Position numbers and translations under genes: made by a program. From NCBI GenBank assembly GCA_036337765.1, contig JAYZDP010000217.1, forward strand, positions 1-8,388: 8,388 nt of DNA, given 5' to 3'. Shown here piece after piece: positions 1-4,851 of the stretch (position 1 is the first letter of the stretch; every line of letters starts with the position of its first letter). Under the pieces are notes generated by a model. It had not been told where the DNA came from. It did not search any database and worked only from the letters and a program-made list of their open reading frames with translations. This DNA is from JAYZDP01 sp036337765 (GTDB lineage: Bacteria > Acidobacteriota > Thermoanaerobaculia > Multivoradales > Multivoraceae).

Positions 1-45
1 TACGGCGCCGAGAAAAGCCGAGATGTTCAGAAAAGGCTTGCGCAT
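1..45 (-). CDS. Start of an exported protein, function unknown (cut by window edge)
   Basis: Only the first 15 codons are present. They read MRKPFLNISAFLGAV: a basic N-terminus (Arg2, Lys3) followed by a hydrophobic run, as in the beginning of a signal peptide or membrane anchor. The start is well supported. A strong purine-rich Shine-Dalgarno (AAAGGAGA on the minus strand, about 51-58) lies five bases before the ATG at 45-43. The gene reads leftward out of the window, so family and function cannot be told. It is divergent from the small gene starting at 264 and is preceded by a leader rich in inverted repeats, which makes post-transcriptional control possible. I am confident that translation starts here and have no view on the product. 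Confidence 0.7.
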   Translation of the reverse strand, partial: MRKPFLNISAFLGAV

Positions 46-67
46 CGTTCTCTCCTTTAAGCAGGTC

Positions 68-168
68 GGCAGAACCACCTCATTTGAATCCGCCGGATTC
101 AGGAGGGACAGACCCCCGCAGGCGGGGAAAGGCCACCCGTACGGGTAGGACAACCACCGATTTCGTCC
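68..168 (-). promoter_or_regulatory. Hairpin-rich structured leader or operator array upstream of the leftward gene
   Basis: Three inverted repeats follow each other closely: 86-100 (GAATCCG, one central base, CGGATTC), 114-127 (CCCCGC, two bases, GCGGGG) and 135-146 (ACCCGTACGGGT, fully palindromic). Read on the minus strand, the group is bracketed by two similar boxes. One is AAATCGGTGGTTGTCC (163-148) and the other AAATGAGGTGGTTCTGCC (85-68), sharing AAAT and GGTGGTT. The first box is itself enclosed by GGAC/GTCC (148-151 and 165-168). A further stem, CCGC-AAGA-GCGG, lies at 191-202. As RNA, each repeat can form a 4-6 bp stem with a 3-4 base loop. The array ends just before the ribosome binding site of the gene at 45-1. 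It matches no riboswitch class that I can name by eye. It could equally be a set of protein-binding palindromes serving either divergent gene. Confidence 0.4.
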
Positions 169-219
169 GAAAGGGCTGAAGGGATCCCACCCGCAAGAGC
201 GGTGCGCCCGCTGACAGAC

Positions 220-249
220 AGAGATAGCGTCCATCGATTCGATATCTCT
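220..249. promoter_or_regulatory. Inverted repeat directly upstream of the small ORF
   Basis: The arms AGAGATA (220-226) and TATCTCT (243-249) are perfect complements separated by 16 bases. A second palindrome, ATCGA-T-TCGAT (233-243), shares its last base with the right arm. The repeat ends one base before the Shine-Dalgarno of the gene at 264. It could be a repressor site, or an RNA hairpin that affects ribosome access. Which one it is cannot be decided from sequence. Confidence 0.35.
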
Positions 250-263
250 CGAGGAAGACGGAC

Positions 264-482
264 ATGCACCACTACAAGATCGCCGGGAATGCCATCGACG
301 CTGCCGTGCATCTGGCCGCCGAGAACGGCTGGTCGGAGCAGGACGCACTACAGTCGCTGATCGTGTCTGCGGTCGCGAGGCACGCTGGGGCCGCCGGCGC
401 AGAGAGCACGCGCACGATGCTGCAGTTTGAGCTCTCGAACCTCTCGGGGACCGCCGACTTCGACTTCGTCCGTTCCAGATAG
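264..482 (+). CDS. Small orphan protein, 72 residues, function unknown
   Basis: The ATG at 264 has a good Shine-Dalgarno, GAGGAAG (251-257), six bases upstream. The codon third positions are mostly G or C (about 85%), as expected of a real gene in this genome. The product has no signal peptide or membrane segment and should be cytoplasmic. Residues about 8-42 look helical and alanine-rich (start of region: AGNAIDAAVHLAAENGW), and the last 20 or so residues are Ser/Asp/Phe-containing and less regular. There are no cysteines and no recognisable catalytic motif. Its size and shape would suit a small regulatory or adaptor protein, but I do not recognise the family and assign no function. It is divergent from the exported-protein gene at 45-1 and lies 136 bp before the cytochrome gene on the same strand, with hairpins in between. 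Confidence 0.65.
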   Translation: MHHYKIAGNAIDAAVHLAAENGWSEQDALQSLIVSAVARHAGAAGAESTRTMLQFELSNLSGTADFDFVRSR

Positions 483-618
483 CTGGGGGCTCTCGGGCTG
501 CATCGCCTGGCGGCCCGCCCCACCGTGCTTTGGAGTGGGAACGGTCCTGCCCGCCCAGGGGACTTTCGCTATCCCCTCGCATGGTGCATCGTTCGGAGCG
601 AATCTCTAGATTTGACCC
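483..618. other. Short intergenic gap with two stem-loops
   Basis: This gap separates the small ORF from the cytochrome gene. At 494-517, CGGGC pairs with GCCCG and encloses the small palindrome CGCC-T-GGCG. This could be a weak terminator for the small gene, but no T-run follows it. At 557-577, AGGGGA and TCCCCT form a perfect 6-bp stem with a 9-base loop, about 40 bases before the cytochrome ORF. I see no convincing sigma-70 promoter here. Confidence 0.3.
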
Positions 619-1140
619 ATGCCAGCAAGCCTCGGATCTCGAGCTCAGGTGTCCGTTTTCCGGCAGGTCCGCGGTCGGTTCGCCGAGCGGCCGGTGACTG
701 AGCTGGCACCGGCGATGGCGCTCACCCTCTTAGTAGTCGTGGCGGGAGGTTGCTCCCCCTCGCGACAGGACTCTGTCGCTGCTGTCGGCGGGGAGGCGCT
801 CTACGAGCGCTACTGCGGGGTCTGCCACAGTCCCGATGGCAACGGCCAGGGACCCGCGTCCTATCTGCTCTTCCCGAAGCCACGGAACTTCGTCCACGGT
901 CAGTTCAAGCTGCGGTCCACACCGATGGGCACCCTGGCCACCGACGACGATCTGGTTCGAACGGTCTCGAACGGGATCCCTGGAACGGCGATGTTCGCCT
1001 TTGCCGAAGTGCTGAGCGAGACCGAAGTTAGGTCGGTCGCCGACTTATCTGAAGGCGCTCTCGCCGGTGTTCGAGAACGCAGAACCGATCACTGCGGGTC
1101 AACTACTCGGCATCCCTACGGCACCAGCTACGACACCTGA
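619..1140 (+). CDS. First half of the broken diheme cytochrome c (heme domain 1, as read without correction)
   Basis: Uncorrected, this frame gives 173 residues. Residues 1-32 are basic and poorly conserved-looking, 33-44 are hydrophobic, and Cys45 is the likely lipidated residue (AGGC box, followed by Ser). Heme domain 1 runs from about residue 56: YERYCGVCHSPDGNGQGP carries the CXXCH heme site, and Met125 in GIPGTAM (codon 991-993) is the likely sixth heme ligand, 55 residues after the heme histidine. That spacing and the FKLRST...TDDDLVRTV segment fit an intact class I cytochrome c domain. The frame then leaves the family at about residue 143, right after the helix that should end in VADYLKAL. 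The last 31 or so residues, up to the stop at 1138-1140, look like out-of-frame readthrough. If expressed as read, it would be a monoheme lipoprotein with a nonsense tail. Confidence 0.55.
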   Translation: MPASLGSRAQVSVFRQVRGRFAERPVTELAPAMALTLLVVVAGGCSPSRQDSVAAVGGEALYERYCGVCHSPDGNGQGPASYLLFPKPRNFVHGQFKLRSTPMGTLATDDDLVRTVSNGIPGTAMFAFAEVLSETEVRSVADLSEGALAGVRERRTDHCGSTTRHPYGTSYDT

Positions 1141-1429
1141 GATGGTGGCGACGGGGCGACAGATCTACGAGAAGTTCGGGTGCGCCCAGTGCCACGGTCC
1201 CGAGGGCCGCGGCGACGGCCCGGCAGCGCCGTTTCTGACCGGCATGGCGGGAACGTCGATGCCCTCCTCCTACGTCGCGGCGATCGAAAGCGAAGAGGAG
1301 GCGTGGGCGCTGGTCTACTACGTCTTGTGGCTGACCCCGGGTGGCACGGCCCAGCCAACCGCCGGCGATCGCGTCCGCTGGCTGCCTACCCCCGACCGTG
1401 ACTGGCGAACTAACCGCACGGGACACTAG
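1067..1429 (+). CDS. Second half of the broken diheme cytochrome c (heme domain 2, shortened)
   Basis: The GTG at 1067 is only the first possible start in this frame. Homologous coding sequence continues upstream to about 1046, so this is a fragment rather than an independent gene. The segment IYEKFGCAQCHGPEGRGDGP has a good heme-binding site. Met in GTSM (codon 1259-1261) should be the axial ligand, but only 22 residues separate it from the heme histidine, against 55 in domain 1. The text jumps from GDGPAAP to FLTGMAGTSMPSS. In relatives known to me, the loop and helix that contact the heme lie between these two pieces, so roughly 35-40 residues seem to have been lost in frame near 1229-1234. 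The final helix (EEEAWALVYYVLWL) is intact. The fragment has no export signal of its own. Its stop overlaps the stop of the convergent gene. Confidence 0.45.
   Translation: MFENAEPITAGQLLGIPTAPATTPEMVATGRQIYEKFGCAQCHGPEGRGDGPAAPFLTGMAGTSMPSSYVAAIESEEEAWALVYYVLWLTPGGTAQPTAGDRVRWLPTPDRDWRTNRTGH
1426..1429. other. CTAG shared by two convergent stop codons
   Basis: The palindrome CTAG holds the cytochrome stop TAG (1427-1429, plus) and the stop TAG of the large minus-strand gene (1428-1426). The convergent genes overlap by four bases, leaving no room for an intrinsic terminator between them. Confidence 0.85.
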
Positions 1430-4400
1430 GGCCGCCGAAGGGTGCTCGGCACCCGGGTTTGATATTGCAGCCGGTTCGCTCGATCGGCGTCTCCGTCGGG
1501 AAAACGATGTTGCGGGACGTCGGGGTACCGGGCCATGCCGTGGTACGGAAGAGGCTCGACGGTTTGCGATGCGGTCGTCTGCAGATCGCCGTCCTTGACC
1601 CAACCGTCCGTGAACAGAATGTAGGCTCGGCTCATGGTCTCCGGAGGTTCCGGAGCGGCCGCGTAGCGCAGCGTCAACTCATCTCCAGGGGACATGATGA
1701 CGTAGTGATCGTCGGCCGCGAAGAGCAACGGGAGTACGCTGCCGTAACGCGTGTAGTTGCCCGACATCGGTTGCCAGCGCTGGGCCGTCATCACCGCCTC
1801 ATAGTCGAACAGGTGCGGCTGCGAATGCAGCCTCGGAAGCTGCCTCGAGAAGCCTCGGTAGTGAAGGTCTGCGGCCCGAAGTGTCAGTCGATGCATGCGG
1901 ACCTTCGCCGCCGAAGCCAGAGCTAGAGCGGCGCGGTCCCAATACAGCTCGTGATGCGAGTAAAGGACGAGCTGCAGGCCCTTTCGAAGTTCCCTTGCGA
2001 ATCCCGAGTGGTCTGCTGGCAGCGGCACCAGGACGGCCTTGCGCTTGCCATTGGGCAGCGGGAGCGCCAGCCGAGCCACGACCCCGCCACGGCCGTTTCG
2101 GACCTCGATCCACGGCGGCTGAGGATCGAGGCTTTCGTTCTGGGACAGCGCCACGTTGATCGTCGTGTCGGTAGGAAAGATCCAACCCCACATCACCAGG
2201 TGGCTTGGCAGATCACCACTGACCGGAGGGAACTCGAGCTCGAGAGCATGCTGACGAGCGAGCCCCTGGTACCTCGTCAGCGGCAGATCCATGACGCGTC
2301 GGCCGTCTCGGTACCTTAAGTCCTCGGTGACATCGCGGCCGGCGTGGTCCGTGGCCGAAACGGGCGCGATGAGCTCGTCTGCCAACAGGATCGGCGGAGT
2401 CGTCGGGAAGGGAGGCGGCCCGAACGACTCGTCTACGATCAGCTCGTGGCCCCTCGGGACGTCCACCGCCAGCAGCTCTTGCCGGTCCACGTAGAGGGTT
2501 TCCCACAGCTCGTCGGTCATCTGGAGCCACAGCTCGTCGCCCGCAGGAAGCAGCTGGTCACCGGGGATCAGCACGTAGTCGCGCGCCGACTGATGCGGTG
2601 CGGCCGTGCCGTCCCAGAAACGCATGCCCAGTGTCGAGCGCCACATCAGGTCGGTATGAAAATCGAACTTCGAGCCGTTCCACGTGTATAGAAACGGGCA
2701 CGAGCCCTTGAGAACCTGTTTTTCCAGCAGCGTCTGTTTGGCCGCGACTTGCTGGAACGTTTGCGACACACCGTTCGTCCAGACAACACGAATGACGTCG
2801 GCTTGGCGACTTGCGCCTAGGCCGATGTGATTGATTCCACCGTTGCCGACGTACGTCTGAAGGCGGGTCCCAGTGCGGACTTCGATGCGCGCAAAGAGTC
2901 CTTGCGTGTTGTTCTTGGCGTTGCTGTCGTTGCGACCCTGGAGGCTGAGCCGCAGCCATTGATTGCGGTTGGCACCTTCGTTCAGTAGCGACCGGATTTC
3001 ACCTTCGGAGGTCAATGCGAGCAAGTCCAGATCGCCGTCGTCGTCTACATCGTGCGACACCACCTGCACGACATCGGTCTGCGGCTCGACGAGAGCCCCG
3101 GTCATTGGAACCATCTGTCCCGCCTGGTTCCGCACCAGGACCAACTCACCTCCACCGGCGATCCCCGCCATATCCAGGTCACCGTCGTTGTCCAGGTCAG
3201 CAGTGATCGCAGATGCGAGCGCTAAGCTCATCTCGGCCGTTGCGAAGATGCCTCCTTCGTTCCGCAACACGATCGTCGGGCTTCCCGCAGCAATGAGGTC
3301 CAGGTCACCGTCGCCCTCCAGGTCGAGTTCGAGCAATCGATCGAAGCGGCCCCGAGCCGGCGCCCGCCACGCCTCCGAGGCGTCCACGAATGAGCCGGCC
3401 CGCCGATTGATCAGCACTCGAAGGCCTCGTTGCTCGCTGGCCAGAACAAGGTCGAGGTCGTCGTCGAGATCCAGATCGACCGATGTCACCGCTTCAACGA
3501 CCCCCAATTGGTCCAGTCCGAGGTCCGCGGCCACATCCTTCCAAGTTCCCCCACCGTTTTGCAGCACTCGGAGGCGACTCTCGGCCAGACTCACGAGAAC
3601 ATCAAGGTCACCGTCTTGTTCGATGTCAGTCGCGGCAATCAGGCTAACTTTGCGGCCTTGTGTGCTGATGAGCGGCGTGCCCCGCGAGCGACCTCCCGAG
3701 TACATGCGCACGTCCGTCGCCGTAGTTACAACGACGTCTGTCCGCTCGTCCTGATCGATATCGGCCGATATCATCGGCCCTCGACTCTGCAGGCCCGTGC
3801 CGTCGCTGAACGCTCCGCTGATGCGTTCGATCGTCCCGTCGATCTTGCGCACCAGAACGGCCTCGGTGCCTGGCATTCGCTCGACTACAAGCTCCACTGC
3901 ACCAGCAACCTGGCTCCATGGCGCTAGCTTCTGTTCGGCGAACGCGATCTCGAGATCAGCGCCGCCTTGAAGGCTCGTCGGCAGTCCGGGGTAGAAATCG
4001 AGCTGTGGAAAGAGGAAGAGGCCACCCTGGCGGCCTTGCAGCGCCGCTAGACCGACCTGGTACAGACCGCTCGGCCGCAGCAGATTCTGGAGCACCTGGG
4101 CCGGAGGCCTCAATGCAGCAGCGTCCTGCTCGAACACGGCATCCCGAACCCGATCTGCGTAGGTTGACTGCTGATCGGAGAAACCGTTCAGCCGGTCTTC
4201 CACGCCATCCAGCGCATCCGCGGTGGCCTGCAAGTCTCCTGACTCCGCTGCGTTGACCAGCCGGTCGAGCAGCAGTACCAGGTTGTCGGGATCGCGGCGC
4301 ACCGCCTCGTTGAGCACGGTGACCGCCTCGGTCCGCAGGTCTCTCGCGGCAAGGACGCGCGCTCGGAGAAAGTAGGGCCTCGGATCGTTCGGAGCGAGCA

Positions 4401-4851
4401 AGATCATGCGCCGCAGGATGCGATCCCACCTGCGCCGAGCTTCTATGTCGTCACTGGCCCGTTCTCCCAGGATACGAGCCAGCGTAAAAAGCGCTTGGGG
4501 GTTGTCTGGGTCGATGGCGCGAGCCCGGGCGATCGTTTCCAGCGCCACATCGTCTTGGTTCAACCGGAACTGGCAGATGGCCAGGTTGACCTTGGGGAGC
4601 AAGTTGTCGGGAAGCAGCCTCTCCAACTCCTCCAGCGTCTCCGAAGCCCGGCCAAAGTTGAGGCTCTCCATGTCCGCCAGAGCCGAGGAACGCAGCGCCA
4701 CGGCCCGCCACAGGCGCTCTTCTTCCACCTCTGGCTTCTGCGCGTGTCCGCCCAGTGTCCATAGGACAACACCGAGACTCACGAGGACGCCACGTCTCCC
4801 CGTCAGCAGAGAGCCGCTTCGCGACTTCCTCTCTCCACTCCTGCAGCTCAC
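1426..4851 (-). CDS. Exported TPR / FG-GAP (VCBS) / ASPIC-UnbV protein with a large unnamed C-terminal domain, 1141 residues
   Basis: The start is GTG in a GTGA overlap with the upstream gene's stop, so translational coupling is likely; no strong separate Shine-Dalgarno is visible. Residues 1-38 form a signal peptide: a basic n-region, the hydrophobic core GVLVSLGVVLWTLGG, and a probable cut after HA. About 46-250 is helical with TPR-like units (for example 83-116 and 155-190, each ending near DPDN). Six propeller-type calcium loops follow, at about 361-378, 405-421, 455-472, 506-523, 549-566 and 597-615, with cores such as DLDNDGDLD and DVDDDGDLD. An ASPIC/UnbV domain spans about 625-715 (IGLG...VVWTNG...LLEKQ). 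The last 425 residues begin at GSCPFLYTWNG and are described as their own entry. This architecture suggests an extracellular or periplasmic protein-protein or glycan-binding scaffold. The true ligand is unknown and I see no enzyme motif. Confidence 0.9.
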   Translation of the reverse strand: MSCRSGERKSRSGSLLTGRRGVLVSLGVVLWTLGGHAQKPEVEEERLWRAVALRSSALADMESLNFGRASETLEELERLLPDNLLPKVNLAICQFRLNQDDVALETIARARAIDPDNPQALFTLARILGERASDDIEARRRWDRILRRMILLAPNDPRPYFLRARVLAARDLRTEAVTVLNEAVRRDPDNLVLLLDRLVNAAESGDLQATADALDGVEDRLNGFSDQQSTYADRVRDAVFEQDAAALRPPAQVLQNLLRPSGLYQVGLAALQGRQGGLFLFPQLDFYPGLPTSLQGGADLEIAFAEQKLAPWSQVAGAVELVVERMPGTEAVLVRKIDGTIERISGAFSDGTGLQSRGPMISADIDQDERTDVVVTTATDVRMYSGGRSRGTPLISTQGRKVSLIAATDIEQDGDLDVLVSLAESRLRVLQNGGGTWKDVAADLGLDQLGVVEAVTSVDLDLDDDLDLVLASEQRGLRVLINRRAGSFVDASEAWRAPARGRFDRLLELDLEGDGDLDLIAAGSPTIVLRNEGGIFATAEMSLALASAITADLDNDGDLDMAGIAGGGELVLVRNQAGQMVPMTGALVEPQTDVVQVVSHDVDDDGDLDLLALTSEGEIRSLLNEGANRNQWLRLSLQGRNDSNAKNNTQGLFARIEVRTGTRLQTYVGNGGINHIGLGASRQADVIRVVWTNGVSQTFQQVAAKQTLLEKQVLKGSCPFLYTWNGSKFDFHTDLMWRSTLGMRFWDGTAAPHQSARDYVLIPGDQLLPAGDELWLQMTDELWETLYVDRQELLAVDVPRGHELIVDESFGPPPFPTTPPILLADELIAPVSATDHAGRDVTEDLRYRDGRRVMDLPLTRYQGLARQHALELEFPPVSGDLPSHLVMWGWIFPTDTTINVALSQNESLDPQPPWIEVRNGRGGVVARLALPLPNGKRKAVLVPLPADHSGFARELRKGLQLVLYSHHELYWDRAALALASAAKVRMHRLTLRAADLHYRGFSRQLPRLHSQPHLFDYEAVMTAQRWQPMSGNYTRYGSVLPLLFAADDHYVIMSPGDELTLRYAAAPEPPETMSRAYILFTDGWVKDGDLQTTASQTVEPLPYHGMARYPDVPQHRFPDGDADRANRLQYQTRVPSTLRRP
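1429..2706 (-). other. Unnamed C-terminal domain of the 1141-residue protein (about residues 716-1141)
   Basis: After the ASPIC/UnbV domain the protein continues for about 425 residues without calcium loops or TPRs. It opens with GSCPFLYTWNGSKFDFHTD, containing the lone Cys718, then LMWRSTLGMRFWDG. Later come ELWETLYVDRQELLAVD (781-797), WGWIFPTDTTINVAL (888-902), ELYWDRAALA (968-977), ADLHYRGFS (994-1002), NYTRYGSVLPLL (1032-1043), YVIMSPGDELTLRY (1050-1063) and DGWVKDGDLQT (1082-1092). The many Trp, Tyr and Asp residues and alternating hydrophobics suggest beta-sandwich modules. From memory, similar C-terminal blocks follow TPR/FG-GAP proteins in other Acidobacteriota, but I know no named function. 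The last 40 or so residues are polar and probably disordered. Confidence 0.6.
3007..3771 (-). repeat. Six degenerate FG-GAP/VCBS repeats encoding calcium loops
   Basis: This stretch encodes residues about 361-615 of the 1141-residue protein. Each unit carries a D-x-D/E/N-x-D-x-x-x-D loop followed by a hydrophobic strand. The DNA is partly repeated: TCCAGGTCACCGTCG occurs at 3173-3187 and again at 3299-3313, exactly 126 bases (42 codons) apart. The repetition is at the coding level and does not indicate a mobile or tandem DNA repeat. Confidence 0.8.
4848..4851 (-). promoter_or_regulatory. GTGA stop-start overlap (translational coupling site)
   Basis: On the minus strand the bases GTGA contain the TGA stop of the 832-residue protein and the GTG start of the 1141-residue protein. 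With no strong independent Shine-Dalgarno, ribosomes ending the first gene probably restart on the second, keeping the two products in step. Confidence 0.7.

Larger units (their letters stand above)
619..1429 (+). pseudogene. Diheme c-type cytochrome lipoprotein, frameshifted and internally shortened
   Basis: Two reading frames together spell one protein with two cytochrome c domains: CGVCH at 814-828 in the first frame and CAQCH at 1181-1195 in the second. The frames join naturally if one T at 1045-1046 is removed, giving ...SVAD then YLKALSPVFENAEP, the usual end of a cytochrome c domain running into a linker. A hydrophobic stretch ending in VVVAGGC (Cys codon 751-753) is a lipoprotein signal, so the product would be an envelope-anchored periplasmic electron carrier. 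The start is uncertain. ATG 619 lacks a close Shine-Dalgarno (GGAG at 595-598 is 20 bases away); GTG 649 and ATG 715 are alternatives. The second domain has a second defect, described with that half. Two independent lesions favour a decaying gene, although the T insertion alone could be a sequencing error. The family resembles diheme cytochromes of oxidoreductase electron-transfer chains; the partner enzyme is not in view. Confidence 0.7.

Noticed and set aside
68..168. Known riboswitch (for example c-di-GMP or cobalamin type) upstream of the leftward gene
   Set aside because: I could not find the conserved core of any class I know, so it is reported only as an unassigned structured element.
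80..311. Minus-strand frames of 61 and 70 codons through the left intergenic region
   Set aside because: They pass through the hairpin array and give Arg/Pro-rich nonsense-like sequence without a convincing ribosome binding site.
272..523. 83-codon minus-strand frame opposite the small ORF
   Set aside because: It has a composition typical of an antisense frame (Ala/Ser/Arg/Cys-rich). The plus-strand frame has a Shine-Dalgarno and better codon third positions.
1040..1052. Programmed ribosomal frameshift in the cytochrome gene
   Set aside because: There are only two consecutive T bases, no slippery heptamer and no evident downstream pseudoknot, and the downstream domain is itself defective.
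1103..1603. 166-codon minus-strand frame across the cytochrome end and the large gene end
   Set aside because: It is Arg-rich, lies antisense to the CXXCH domain, and overlaps the genuine minus-strand gene in another frame.
3173..3313. Tandem or CRISPR-like DNA repeat with 126-base spacing
   Set aside because: The shared 15-mer encodes the calcium loops of adjacent propeller blades, and the spacing equals 42 codons. It is protein-level repetition.
2963..3754. 263-codon open frame on the plus strand inside the 1141-residue gene
   Set aside because: It is Ser/Arg/Thr-rich low-complexity sequence created by reading the Asp/Leu-rich calcium loops backwards. The minus-strand protein has clear domains over the same bases.
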